Shown in pieces: positions 1 through 12,181 of a stretch of DNA of 64,000 nt. A program made the position numbers and the translations under genes. Each line of letters starts with the position of its first letter. Positions within the stretch are counted from its first letter, which is position 1. This DNA is from Bromus sterilis (lineage: Eukaryota; Streptophyta; Magnoliopsida; Poales; Poaceae). The DNA is taken from positions 289,585,782 through 289,649,781 of the forward strand of contig OX465600.1 in the NCBI GenBank assembly GCA_950022295.1, in the 5' to 3' direction. A model generated the notes under the pieces. That model was given only the letters and a program-made list of their open reading frames with translations, made no database searches and had not been told where the DNA came from.

Positions 1-470
1 TTATAACTCTAATGCAGTGCTGATGAAAAATAGGATATGTTTATTATTATTTTTATTTATTTTTTTTGCGGGGAATAGGATATGTTTATTAGAACAGCAT
101 AAGAAGTTCACCATATATAATTCATTGATTGGCATGATCGAAAATGATGTCTAAGTCCTGACATCTCTATGTGGTATGGTGCCATTTTCTCCACCAGAAC
201 AACCTACAAGAAATGAACTGAAGGATTTCACGTAACTTGTAGTTTGGGAAGCCTCAAGTTTAAAAGCTGTACCATAATATATGTTGCATTATGGAAAACG
301 TTATGGAAGTTCCGAAATCTCTGTGGTGCCATTTCTCGGATTGAACCTAGACAGGAAATCTCTATGGAAGCCTCAAGTGTTTTTCAACTTTGAAAGAGCA
401 CTGCCAAATCTGATACTAGTATTTATATTGGAAAATAATGCTAAACTTTCCTAGTCCTGGTACCAGAAAG
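1..470. other. Non-genic AT-rich flank
   Basis: I see no coding exon, RNA gene or recognisable transposon terminus here. It is ordinary AT-rich plant intergenic sequence up to the start of the 158 bp tandem duplication. Confidence 0.5.
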
Positions 471-786
471 GATAGTTGGGTGGAGTTAGCATATAAACTA
501 TGAGATTAAATAGATTACAAGGACGGACTATCATTTCTTGAATATAGTAAATACATGAGTCCCTTTTATATGTAATCACTTTAACATCATCTAACAGGAA
601 ACTAATTTCAATAAAACATAAAGAGATGGATAGTTGGGTGGAGTTAGCATATAAACTATGAGATTAAATAGATTACAAGGACGGACTATCATTTCTTGAA
701 TATAGTAAATACATGAGTCCCTTTTATATGTAATCACTTTAACATCATCTAACAGGAAACTAATTTCAATAAAACATAAAGAGATG
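471..786. repeat. Exact tandem duplication, 2 x 158 bp
   Basis: Positions 471-628 and 629-786 read the same base for base by eye, both starting GATAGTTGGGTGGAGTTAGC. The unit has no long reading frame; a minus-strand open stretch across it (591-881) is only the translation of the repeat. With no visible difference the duplication should be very recent, or an assembly artefact. Confidence 0.9.
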
Positions 787-1604
787 GATACGGCTGTAAT
801 CGCCCAGGTCCTCCTAATTGCCACCCATGACAAGTCCCAAGTGACGTTATAACTCATGCAGTATGGATCATGAAACGCCACAGATAATATGGAGTAGCTG
901 TTTCAACAAGCATTTGACCAGTCATTTCAGCATACATGTCAGATTACAAAATTGTGCTTACAGTATAAGTTTTTGAAAGTACTGAAACAAAGTGACATAA
1001 CCCTTGAAAGTCAAACAGATCCACCAAAGTTGACGACTGTAGACACTGAGAATATTTTCATTGTTATTACAAATGCACTTTGATGCCAAAACATGACAAC
1101 CTTTTGAATAGTTTTGTTAACACCTCCTATTTTTTTGAAAAAACATATACCTCCTCTTATGATTTGCGGTTGAACTCATATTTTGACTGCATAGATTTAC
1201 ATGAAAGTGCATCTTTTTTGCAGCCTTCATCTCAGTTGTAATACTGAGGTACAATCATCAGACCGCAGGGCTGATGTGAGCTCAGAAGTTGAATGCTGCC
1301 AAAATGACCAAGAGCAGGAAATGGAGGTACAAGACTGAAGTTGCAGTTAGACCATTTAGGCTCTTGCTGCAGGAAAGATTGTGACGTGTACAAAGAGAAC
1401 TCCTTATGTATGTACTCCAATAATCATTTGTTCCACATCTAGTGGTTCTACCAATAACCGAAATGTTGTTGCTCTTTGGGGGCGCCTTTGCACGCCCCTT
1501 GATTCATGCAATTTTCTACTGTATATGAATAAGGCATTTCATAAAATGTTTGGCAAAAGCAAATTCTTCTTTATGATGCTATCGACTGTCTTTGATAGAC
1601 TATA
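787..1604. other. Host flank left of the large Helitron
   Basis: No gene is supported. Short open stretches at 1232-1420 and 1381-1617 show no domain or codon structure. The segment ends at A1604, immediately before the inferred Helitron 5' TC end. Confidence 0.5.
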
Positions 1605-1657
1605 TCTCTACTCCTAAAGGGGGAGTCCGTACGTCGTCTCGTCGATAGGACTCCCCC
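1605..1657 (+). other. Helitron 5' terminus with subterminal inverted repeat
   Basis: The element begins TCTCTACTCC. GGGGGAGTCC at 1619-1628 pairs with GGACTCCCCC at 1648-1657 across a 19 nt loop. Such a subterminal palindrome next to the 5' TC is typical of grass Helitrons and supports this boundary. Confidence 0.7.
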
Positions 1658-2329
1658 ACTCGATCGAAAAACTCCCACGCCTCCCTTGGATCGGTCTCCC
1701 AACGATTTTTATTCCTTCTCTAAAAAACCGTCTCTACTCCAGCCGGTTCTTCTCTAAAAAACAGATTAACACAGGTACACGCAGGTACACGTCACGTCAA
1801 TAAAAATCCGGTACATCCTACATGGTATGTCAATAAATCAGACAAATCAATACTTACCTACGCGGACACAAAGGATCAATCAAATCAAATCAAAACAGGA
1901 AGGTGAGACGCGTACACAAAGGATCAATCAAAGCAGGAACTTGAGAAGTTCCTGACCATTCCTGTCCGGCGTCCCGGAGATCCCTGGAGAAGTATCTTCA
2001 GCAGTTCATCAGCCCGTGAAGTTCGAGGCGGCATCCTGAACAGCACATGGGAGCGTCGTCCACGTCGGTCCTCCCTGAAGCAATGGCCGTAGCCCATATG
2101 AACTGCTGAAGATCGCCCGCGACGAGGGCGACCTGAGAAGCTGCCGGTGACGACCAGGGCGACCATCGGTTTGTTAATCTGTAAGTTATCATAAGTTGCA
2201 TTACTATATCATAAAAAGAGAGAGTAGATCAAGTAGCGGGCATTGCATATAGGGAGCGCACACGTTGATTTATATGGACCGCACTTGTTTGCTAATTCTC
2301 AGTTAGCTTGGAACACTGGAAGTGTCTTT

Positions 2330-2632
2330 TACCTGAATCCCGAAGTTCATCCACAACACGTCACAGTATAACCACCATTGCCTCCTTGTCCAGACCTGGC
2401 AAATAAAAAATTAAACCGAATTTGGGTTGGGTTTTCTCTTTTGCTGCTCGATGCAACATATAACAGTGTTAATCTCCTACAGGCGTTGCAAGACTACTTG
2501 CAAGTTCTTCAAGAATTGGTGAAAGAAACTGAGTAATTGCTGAAATTTCTTGAATCCCGAAGAAGCTCCACAGCACGTCACGGTATAACCACCATTGCCT
2601 CCTTTGTCCAGACCTGGCAAATAACCAAATTG
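2330..2632. repeat. Imperfect direct repeat, about 75-85 bp, twice
   Basis: A segment around 2335-2405 (containing CACGTCACAGTATAACCACC) recurs at about 2558-2625 with a few changes (CACGTCACGGTATAACCACC). Both copies end in a CCAGACCTGGCAAATAA-like stretch. They lie in the 5' non-coding part of the large Helitron. No function is evident. Confidence 0.7.
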
Positions 2633-2850
2633 CTGAATATGTAAAAATGCAAACATCTTATAATTGTGAATGGAGGGAGTAATATACGTAAATGCTTACG
2701 GTTCTTCGTTCTTTTGGTTTCTCAACAGCGGTGTCATACGTTGGATGCGACAAATGGAAAGGGTTAATTTTGCTAACGAAGGCAATATCAATGATACGTT
2801 GGATGCGACAAATGGATAGCCTCATGATAAAAGACACCAATGTATACAAG

Positions 2851-3290
2851 GTAAAACATCCTCTTTGCTTGCCATACACTCAACTAATTTTAAATGTGGT
2901 TCAACTATTTTACTCTCTGTTGTTGAACATTTAATTATGATACTCTCAAAATACTAGGGGGAGTTCGCCCTTCTAGCTCGAAGCAAAATGATCCTATGAA
3001 AAAAACAAAGGCCGATCGCCACCCTCTTGGCGATATCAGCAATGTTGAGAAACTTCCCCTATCTAGACCAGGTAAAACATCCTCTCTGCTTGCGATACAC
3101 TCAACTAATTTTGAATGTGGTTCAACTTTATCATTGATCTTCGTTGTTGAGCATTTAATTGTGATACTCCCAACATATTAGGTGCAGGAAACCCTTCTAG
3201 CTCGAAGCATAATGTTCCGATGAATGCGACAAAGGTCGACACAAGCCCTCTTGGCGATATCACCAATGATTCGAGCAATATCACTGATGC
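2851..3290 (+). repeat. Tandem duplication of an intron plus N-terminal exon of the Helitron gene
   Basis: A unit starting GTAAAACATCCTCTNTGCTTG occurs at 2851 and again at 3072 (period 221 bp). Each unit holds an intron beginning GTAAAAC and an exon with the pattern PSSSK...PLGDI. The two exon versions have diverged clearly, so this duplication is old compared with the exact one at 471-786. Confidence 0.75.
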
Positions 3291-4473
3291 TTTCACCACT
3301 AATCAAATCTGTAGTTCACATTGTATGATCCTTTTGTCTCTTATCTACTACCGTCAATTTTTCGGTCATGTTTTACATATTTAATCACGATACTTTTAAC
3401 TCTTGTAGCTCTAAACTTTGCTCTACATGAAGATGGGTTGAGACACAATGACCATAGCAATACTGAACTTCATATGGATGGCACTGCGACATCAGGTGCT
3501 TTCAACAATGACCAAATGCAGATTAAAAGAACCTTAACCCAAGTACAAAGGGATAATTATAACGCACGAAGACGAGCAAGTTATCAGAAGAAAAGAGAAG
3601 AGGAAAGAATCTCTGCATCTGGATTATCCCAAGAAAAAAGGGATAACATAAATGCTAAGAGACGAGCCAATTACGAGAAGAAAAAAGAACAAATAAACTC
3701 GAAGAGGCGGGAAACAGATGGTAGTCGCCGAGACAGCTTAACACCCGAGTTAAAGGGAGAGAGGAGCGCTGAGCGTAGACAACGGGACAAGCAAATGCGG
3801 AACATCCCATGCGCTCAATCCATTGCAATGCCGCTTCCAGATATAGCTAGCTCATATTCACCGAGCACACTCGGGTACACCTTCAAAATGGACGGTACTT
3901 CTTTCATCTTTATCATTTTGTTATGTGCATATGCATTCAAGCAATTTTTACGTGGCTATGCATCGGTGCAGCTGAGTACCGTTGCAGTACCATGGATAAT
4001 AACACTATCCTCATTGATCTAGGGCATTCATGTGTCAATTCCTCGGACACACCAACAACGACCTCATATGCCACTTCTTCTACTACCGAACCTTCAACAC
4101 ACAATACCCCTGGTTGCTCTGAATTCATCACACCACCACTTCCAGATTTAGCTACAGCTACTACGGATTGTCAGGCCAAAGCTGGTTTACCAGTTGCCGA
4201 CCCTTCTGCAAGCATGCCCACTTACACTGTTCGTACTGAAGGTAAGTTGGCGACCCTTCTTCTAACACCATTGGGACTCTATTATCTTTCCTTCTTATGC
4301 CTGGGTAGCATGGAATTAGTTAATGATCTCAGGGACAATGAGTACTATCTTTCCTTCATAGGTGACATGGAATCCTTCCTTAGCAGTCTTATGGATGAGA
4401 ATCCGCTACCAGACGATCTCAGGGATGATGAGTACTATCTATTTGTCGGTGAAGGTATGATCCTTCTATGTTA

Positions 4474-4525
<52 letters not shown>

Positions 4526-7500
4526 TTGTTAGTGACATGTCATCGCATTAACCACATTGCTCTTCAGGATCAGATGATGATAGCATCCACGAAGACGAAG
4601 ATTCGAACACCAACATATCAAAATCTATAATCCAAGATCCTTTTGACTATGTATACTCAAACCTACCAGACAACACTCATATCCTAAAGCATGCCGCGAA
4701 CTGTGATCACTGCAAAGCCAAGAAGTTCCAGTACGAGACTGATAGCTTCTGTTGTCGCAACGGACAGATCGAGCTGAAGGAACCGGAGCCCATACCAGAG
4801 CTAATGAGGCTTTGGTCCAGCACGAATGCGGACTCTAAACATTTTCGAGACAACATACGGTTCTTCAATGGTCACTTCGCCTTCACAACCCTTGGCGTCA
4901 ACCTCGACAATAACTATACAAACATGAAGTCAGGGGTGTATACGTTCCGGGCGCATGGTACAATCTACCACAACGTGCATTCCTTCGGGCCAAGCTCCCG
5001 TCCAGAACATCTTCAGTTGTACTTCTACGACGATGATCCTAGCCTGACCCATCGCAAAGCTGCCACCAAACAATTGGATCAGAAGGTGGTCAAGAAGTTG
5101 GTGGACATCCTCAAGGGAAATCCCTACTTCGAGCAGTTTAGGAGTTTGGGGGCGCACAAGGAGAACCTCGACGATTACAGGATAGACCTCAACACAGACC
5201 AGAGGCTAGACCAACGGAAATATAATAGACCTGTGTCATCTGAGGTTGCTGCAATATGGGTCGAGGGCACTGACCTAGCGAAGAGGTTTGATAGTAGAAT
5301 TACACTCTACGGTAACGACAACGAGAAGCACAGTATACAAGTCACTTCCGGCTCATATGACCCGCTCTCTTACCCACTCTTCTACCCAAAGGGGGAGCTC
5401 GGATGGCATCCAAAACTCCCTAAACGTGATGTCCCTTGGGAGATTGCACAGCAACCAAGAGGAAACCATGATGATAACGAGGACGCAGGTATCCCTTCTA
5501 TATATTCTATCATTGTAAAACATATTTTAATTATCATATGAAGCCTAAAGTCAGCGTTAATTTTTTAAACAGATGGTAATAGCAGGTTGTGTGTTTCCGT
5601 CAGAGACTACTATTGTTATGTGCTGCAGACACGGCCTGGGATATTCAATCCCATTCTTTGTGGAGCACGATTGCTACAACAATGGGGGGTTGACATGTAC
5701 ATTAAGATTGAGAGTTGTAGGTTGAAATGGATCAGAGACCATCAGAAGGAGATTCGTGCCGACCTATATAAAGGAATTGCCGACAGCATCACAGCCGGGG
5801 TGGTGACCGCGACATGAGGCGACGGCATATGGATGCCATGGCAATTGTTCACAAGTACGGGAAGCCTGACATCTTCTTGACCATGACCTGCAATCCTAAA
5901 TGGGATGAGATATCAAATGAGTTGTTCCCTGGTCAAACCGCGCAGGACCGACCTGATCTTATCGCTCGCGTGTTCCACGCCAAACTAGAGGCCATGAAAG
6001 AGATGTTGTTCAAGAAACATATACTTGGTGTTGTTGTCGCGTATGTATACGTTGTGGAGTTACAGAAGAGGGGCCTCCCCCATGCACACTTTTTGTTAAT
6101 CATGGAATCGACATATAAGCTCGTTGTTCCTGAGCAGTACGACCGGATCATTACTTCCGAGCTCCCAAACAAGCAGAAGTATCCGGAGCTCTACGCTATG
6201 GTGGTAAAACATATGATGCATGGCCCATGTGGTGTTCTCAACCCTAAAAATGTTTGCATGCTTGCAGACGGATGCAAATGTAGATATCCACGCCCGTTCA
6301 ATGAAAACACGGTGCAAGGGAAGGACTCATACCCCGTTTATCGGCGGCGAGACAACGGTCATCAGGCTAAGGTCCGGCATAAAATGCTAGACAACAGATG
6401 GGTGGTGCCTTACAACACATACCTCCTCCAGATGTTCAATTGCCACATCAATGTTGAGGTGTGCTCTAGCATAAAGGCCGTAAAGTACTTGTACAAGTAT
6501 ATATACAAGGGCCATGATCGGACTTCGTTCAGCATGGACCAACCCGACGCCGATGGTAACATTGATGAGATCAAAAGATACATAGATGCGAGGTGGGTTA
6601 CTCCTCCGGAGGCGATGTGGAGGATATTTGGCTTCAACCTGTGTGAGAATTCTCCGTCTGTCCTACAGTTGCCTCTTCATCTCCCAAATATGCACAGGGT
6701 AACCTTCAGTCCTCAAGACGATCTGGAAAACATCGTCGCCTCTGATAATGCTTCAAAATCCATGCTGACAGAATATTTCAAGGCCAATCAAGAGCACCCG
6801 TGGGCTCGACATATTCTATATAAAGATTTTCCTGGAAGCTTCACATGGCAAAGATCGAAGTATTGGAAACCACGGTCACAACGTTATCAAGTAGGTCGGA
6901 TCGTGTCTGCCAATCCAGCCGAGGGGGAGCGATACTTCCTCCGTGTGCTACTAAACCATGTACCTGGCAAGACATCGTATGATGACCTTCTGACCGTGGA
7001 GGGTGTGCTATGTGGTAGCTTCCGAGAGGCTGCTGAGAGGTTGGGCCTCATTGAAGCAGACAACACGCTCGATGATTGTCTTACGGAGGCAGAGCAATTC
7101 CAGATGCCATGTTCGCTAAGGAGGCTCTTCACAACTATTTTGGTGCATTGCGAGCCAGGAGACGTGCTTGGTTTATGGGAAAGGCACTATGAGGCGATGT
7201 CTGACGACTACCGTCGATCACACACCTGCCCCAAAATGGTGGAGCAGATGGTGTTTCTTGACATTAGGGGTATGTTGCAGTCCATGGGCAAAGACATCGC
7301 TGATTTCAATCTTCCAAGTATCGACGAGATGTACGACCCAACCGAAGGAGAGGCCAGAGAGGTGATCGAGGAAACCACAATCGAGTTTGACGTAAATGAC
7401 ACTGAAATGGCAGAATCTCTAAATGTTGAGCAAAGGATTGCATATGATGAAATACTATCAGCAGTTGACAGCGGTGATGGGGGTATATTCTTTGTTGATG

Positions 7501-7718
7501 GCCCTGGAGGTACAGGGAAGACCTTTCTTTATAGGGCGCTACTCGCGAATCTTTTAACAAATGGATTTTTTTGTGACAGCGTGGACTCAGGATTTAATGT
7601 TCTACAGCAGATGGCTAAGCTGGACAATACAGGAGGTCCTAACATGTACAGGATTAATGTAAATACATATTTAACAAGTTTTGGTGCGCCATATATATTT
7701 GGTAAATATATGTTCTGA
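2958..7718 (+). pseudogene. Helitron Rep-helicase (RepHel), multi-exon, broken
   Basis: Role: rolling-circle transposase of Helitrons, joining a HUH endonuclease to a PIF1-type helicase. Inferred plus-strand exons are about 2958-3070, 3187-3290, 3408-3894, 3972-4241, a short exon ending near 4454, 4568-5488 and 5574 onward, all with GT/AG borders. The 3408-3894 exon gives the Arg/Lys-rich repeated region (RDNYNARRRASYQKK type). The 4568-5488 exon gives the conserved HFRDNIRFFNGHFAF block. From 5814 the frame shows MTCNPKWDEI, the HUH motif RGLPHAHFLLIM (about residue 85 of that frame), the tyrosine motif KYLYKYIYKGHDR (about residue 223) and a Walker A GPGGTGKT (about residue 562). Damage: a frameshift near 5790-5815 separates the exon ending at the 5815 TGA from the Rep frame. 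The later helicase motifs after Walker A are missing, replaced by unrelated sequence to the 7718 stop. The family call is secure; the exon limits are by eye. Confidence 0.9.
4474..4520. repeat. (TG)n(TA)n microsatellite in an intron
   Basis: Five TG units run into about nineteen TA units between two Rep-helicase exons. The tract is likely to be length-polymorphic. Confidence 0.95.
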
Positions 7719-8993
7719 CTTGAATTTTCTGTATTTTTAAGGAGCCGGTACAACTCGGGATGCAGCTGATGGTCCAGATGTTGATTGTCAAGAACAATGA
7801 AGCAATTGAATATATTCCAAACGACATTAGAGCGGCGCTGAGGTTCATTAGCGACTAAGGAGTGTCGTTGCTTGAATAAATGATGGCTAGGATTGCAAGC
7901 TACTCGCTATGAACTACCTCTTTTCACATAAAAGGATTAGATAACATTTTTGGATTACATGTATGAAGTTTAAAGTTTGTGGTTTTGGCACCCATTTGCT
8001 ACAACTTTGTTTTCTGGATGTGTCTTTCTATGTACGTATTTTTTCTTTTATATTTTGTGTTTGCCTGCCATGCGTGAGTTTGTGGTTTTGGCGTGCTCGT
8101 CTTCTATCAAATGCCAAAATTCGGTTCATCCAGTTCAGCTGAAAAGTCCCCTCAGTTCGTATGGTGATATTTTTTGCATTCAGGAGGCACCTTGAAAAGG
8201 AGGCAGCTAATCTGAAAAACAAACACAATTAAACAAGTACTGCTAATCCAGATTGCTATAATGACAATGTTTTTCTAATTCAATCACTAAGAGTAGGCCT
8301 TTAGATACTACCTGGACATTTGACGACATTTGCACTACATTGGACTGTATTTTTTGCAAGATTACATTTTGTTCCTACTTAACAAATCAGCAACCCTCAT
8401 TACTTGTTTTAGGGTTATTCATTCGGCTATCACTATGGGTAAATTAATTAATAAAGATAAGAAAAAAAATGAGCAACCTGGTAAGAGTCTGTAGTACATT
8501 TTTATGGCCAAGTATGAGTATATCCCGAAATAAAATAAATTTGTAGATCCCCTACTCGACTTGCCTAGCCCAAGCATGGCATCTACCAAAGGAAGTAGCA
8601 TTTATGAAGGACCATGAAATGCATCTCCCATACTAGGAAAGAATCTTTTTGATATGGCGCTAATTCTTTCCCTCAGTATGGAATCAAAATTAATTAGATG
8701 CCATATTATTACCTAATACTACCTAAAACGACGGATGTCGCCATATAAACTCCTATGGTCCTCTCATATATATTTGACCCTCCTCCGTTGTCCCTTCTCA
8801 TATTCGTTTTGGAGGTAAAAACGGCTAGGAACACCGGAGGTACTTAACGAGCATCAACTTACGAGGTCTAGGTATGAGCATCTCATGCCGCAGCAAAACA
8901 ATATTTCACTTCATCTTCCCGTCATTTAACACGCTATAAAACCTGTGCAGCCTTCATCTTCCTCCACACCGCATATGCACATACCACTCAAAT
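7719..8993. other. Helitron interior, no intact gene
   Basis: A stretch at about 7741-7860 may be the remnant of the helicase C-terminus, since it reads QLMVQMLIVKNNEAI-like and stops at TAA 7856-7858. Further right is AT-rich sequence without recognisable motifs. At 8930-8993 the run CACGCTATAAAACC followed by a CT-rich leader could be the promoter of the RPA-like gene. Confidence 0.4.
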
Positions 8994-10151
8994 ATGGCCG
9001 ACACGGTTCGAAAAGGGTCATGGCACCTGCTACCATCAGCAGGCAACAAAATTACATTATCTACTATTTTTTGCATCAATATATTCGGTAGCTAATATTT
9101 ATATATCTTTAGACATGTGAGCTTCAACTCAATTGAAAACCGACACATCCATGGCTTCGGTTGGGATGTCACGGCAAAGGTTTTATATGCTCAGATCATA
9201 GAAAATGCCGATGGAAGTGCTATCTTCCATGCCATCCTCGTCGACCATACTGTAAGTATTCATTTTCCCACCTTTTCATCAATGACATATTATAAGTATT
9301 CAATTTCTAACGCTTACATTTATAGGGGGTTAAAATCGACGTGATAGCATACGATCCAGTTGAACCGATCGCATATCGGTTGATGGAAAGCCTACGTACT
9401 GGCTCAATTTACTTATTCAATAAGTTGGGATTCCGTAGAGCCCAAGAGGAAACGGAATCCCCTTTCTTGGTACCGAATGAATTCTAAATCATCTTCCACT
9501 GGCGCACCCAAATCCCCTATCCTAGAGCTAACATTCACATCCCTCCGCTGCCACCGCAATTCATAGATTTTGAGGATGTGTATATGCTCAGCAACAGGAT
9601 GTTTGTTGATGTGATTGGAATTGTGGTTCATGTCAGCCCTGTCATGTTCCATATGACAAACGATCGTAACCAGCCATACCGAGATGTAGTCCTAATGAAC
9701 ATAGAGTAAGAACTTCTTACGATTGGCAAACGTGCAATATCTTGATTCTGGCCTAATATTTTATTTCAAAAACAGGCGGCAATTTATCTTCCTACGTGTA
9801 TGGAACCAGCAGGTGTCACGTCACCGGACACGGTGGCCACTAGCACAACAGGATGTGCAGACTGTAGGTGCCACACTACTTCAGGTCAACAAAGAACGAC
9901 GTAAGTCCTTGCAAGATCAGTAATCTATAACATGTTCATGTCGTTAAAGAAAAGGCTAACAATTATTTTGTTAATTTTATATTGTAGGAATTTTGAGAAG
10001 TACACACATGAGCCAAGTTGTCTTCGAACCAAGCTGCCAACCGGCCCGTGAGCTGGCAGACTTTCGTGCTACACTGGGAGATGATCTAAGGTCCTTACAA
10101 AACCAGTCACGGAGGATCATTCAACAAATGGGCATGGTTGCTAATTCATAA
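8994..10151 (+). pseudogene. RPA-like single-strand DNA-binding protein gene, broken
   Basis: Plant Helitrons often carry relatives of replication protein A large subunit, thought to coat single-stranded DNA during transposition. Exons by eye are 8994-?, about 9112-9251, 9326-9705, 9776-9900 and 9988-10151, joined by GTAAG/AG introns in matching phase. The second exon reads GWDVTAKVLYAQ and the third GVKIDVIAYDP then VDVIGIVVHVSP; the fourth reads RQFIFLRVWNQQ. This beta-strand-rich pattern resembles an OB fold. The last exon ends in SRRIIQQMGMVANS and TAA at 10149-10151. Damage: an in-frame TAA at 9485-9487 interrupts the third exon, and the N-terminal exon does not splice cleanly. The RPA call rests on OB-fold-like patterns and Helitron context, not on a search. 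Confidence 0.65.
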
Positions 10152-10826
10152 GGATATATGTTATACAAGTTTCCGATCAGCGTGGCTGCAATAAAATTTA
10201 GATACTTTTTTTGAATGGGGTGATCTACTAGGTCAGACTTATTTTGGGATTAAAGTTAGTTTACAATTTTGAATGCAAACATGTATGAACTTGAAAGTTT
10301 GTGGGTTTCACATTTTATCTTTCTATTTATGTATTTGAACGCAACCGTGGCTACAGAATCTTACAAGCTATTTGGAACAGGAAATCATAAATTTATTTAT
10401 AAGCTGAACTGAACCGAACCCTTTGTGGTAACCTGGAGATGTCAGGTTCACACCTCTGAAATTCTGGAGCACCTTCTCATGTTCATGCCTTTATTTAAAT
10501 CACAATTAAAAGTTAGTCTCTACTTATTAGATAGAGGTTGCGACTGTATGGTTTATTTACCTCCCAAGCACATCCTGTTGTGCATTTTTCTTACTTAGCA
10601 TGTTTTACTGAGCTCTGTTTTCAAGAGCATGACTAAAATATGCAATCCTTGGCCGTGTCAGTAATAAACTAAATTTGTCTTGAATTATTTATGATTTCCA
10701 GGAAATATTCAGTCTTCTCCCCTTTTATTTTTTGTAAAGAAGTTGTATAGAAATTTTGTATATTTTGCCAAAAGGAAAATTTTCTCTATTGGCAAGAGTA
10801 AAGTGTACCTGATCGTTTGCATGCAG
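10152..10826. other. Spacer between duplicated RPA-like 3' ends
   Basis: AT-rich with no coding signal. It separates the RPA-like gene from the second copy of its last exons. Confidence 0.5.
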
Positions 10827-11180
10827 ACGTCATCGGACACGGTGGCCACTAGCACAACAGGATGTGTGGTCTTTAGGTGCTGCACTGCTTGAGATCAACA
10901 AAGAACGACGTAAGTCCTTGCATGATCAGTAATCTATAACATGTTCATGTCGTTAAAGAAAAGGCTAACAATTATTTTGTTAATTTTATATTGTAGGAAT
11001 TTTGAGAAGTACACATGAGCTGCCAACCGGCCCGTGAGCTGGCAGACTTTTGTGCTACACTGAGAGATGGTCTAAGGTCCTTACAAAACCAGGCACGGAG
11101 GATCGTTCAACAAATGGGCATGGTTTCTAATTCATAAGGATATACTTTATACAAATTACGGATTTGCGTGGCTGCAATAA
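10827..11180 (+). pseudogene. Second copy of the last two RPA-like exons
   Basis: Positions 10827-11180 repeat 9818-10195 at an offset of about 1009 bp. The copy includes part of the penultimate exon, the intron starting GTAAGTCCTTGCA, the GTAG acceptor and the final exon ending QQMGMVSNS-TAA (11135-11137). A short deletion removes the start of the final exon (the THMSQVVFEPS segment). Splice sites are kept, but there is no upstream coding sequence, so this is a partial duplicate. Confidence 0.85.
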
Positions 11181-11655
11181 AAAATTCTTATTATGGACAT
11201 GCTGTCCTACCAATAAAGAGACTCTGTATGCACGTGTTGCCAAGGAGTTAATTTTCTAAGCAAATAACACAAAACAAATTAGTGATTTGATGATGTACCA
11301 TGTTTCATTTTTGTTATGGTGCATGGAGAATTTTTTTGTAACCAATGGCTTGTATGTTAACAAGTTTGTAGGGTATAGTGGTCAAGAAAATCTTAAGTTC
11401 TGGTACCTATAACAATGGCCATACAACTCGCGTACTCATTGAGGCCACGAAATCGAAAATCCTAACTTATTATTGTGAAGTCAGAATGGTTCGTTGTTCA
11501 ATAGCAACAATAAATAAAATCAGCGCTAAAGAGAAACAACAATTTTCATGCTTCTATACGTTCCACCTACCGTGCCCTTATCTCGCAAGAAAGATTGGCT
11601 GGGGCGGGGACGAGTTCAGCGTGAGAAGAAAGACGTTCAGCTTCAAGTTGAGTTG
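11181..11655. other. Helitron interior, nothing recognised
   Basis: No domain is recognisable. A 126-codon open stretch at 11378-11758 has no family features and runs into a repeated segment, so I do not call it a gene. Confidence 0.45.
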
Positions 11656-11965
11656 TATTGGGATGGATGGTAATATACCTGCGCATCTCTGCACCAAGAG
11701 AGCGAGCGAGTCACGGCATAGATGCCTATTGTTGAATTATATCCGCCTTCCTTGCTGACGCTCTTCAGCAAGACTGTAATCATGATCAATGATTAATAAA
11801 AATCAATTGTTCAAAATAAAGCACAGGGGATGGGCTAAAGTGATGCACCAGGGACTTGAAGTACTAAGGCACTACTACTGAAATTGATTGATAGCCTAAA
11901 AACACACTTAAATAGATAATTAAATTATGTTTTTAGGTTGGGTAAAATAAGTAGCAAATCATGTT
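11656..11965. repeat. Dispersed direct repeat, copy 1
   Basis: About 310 bp matching 13255-13550 with scattered changes. Shared landmarks are CTTGCTGACGCTCTTCAGCA, ATCATGATCAATGAT and GGCACTACTACTGAAATTGA. The copies bracket 11966-13254, which contains a promoter-like stretch and a short first exon. Confidence 0.85.
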
Positions 11966-12045
11966 CATATCTTTCCCTACAGAAATCTGCATTGATGGAA
12001 AAAGGAAAGAGATCTGTTGCCCTATTCTCCGCTCCATCACCCTCC

Positions 12046-12181
12046 TATATAAGTAAACCTTCTGCTATCCCGCTGCCCACCCTCTTTCCTCTCCCCTCGT
12101 CCATCACATATAGCAAAGGATAGAATAGGCGAGGATTACCTCAAGATGTCATGTGATCGTCAAGAAGACGAGTTCTTCAAG
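12046..12181 (+). other. Possible captured promoter and 12-codon first exon
   Basis: A TATATAA box (12046-12052) lies 94 nt before an ATG at 12146. The ATG opens a 36 nt reading frame (MSCDRQEDEFFK) ending exactly at a GTATGA donor (12182). CT-rich leader sequence fills the gap. This has the shape of a gene 5' end, but no downstream exons are visible before 13254. It may be a captured gene fragment within the Helitron. The gene family is not recognised. Confidence 0.3.

Noticed and set aside
1924..2201. Two overlapping minus-strand frames near the Helitron 5' end
   Set aside because: Short, overlapping, no domain, and located in the non-coding end of the element.
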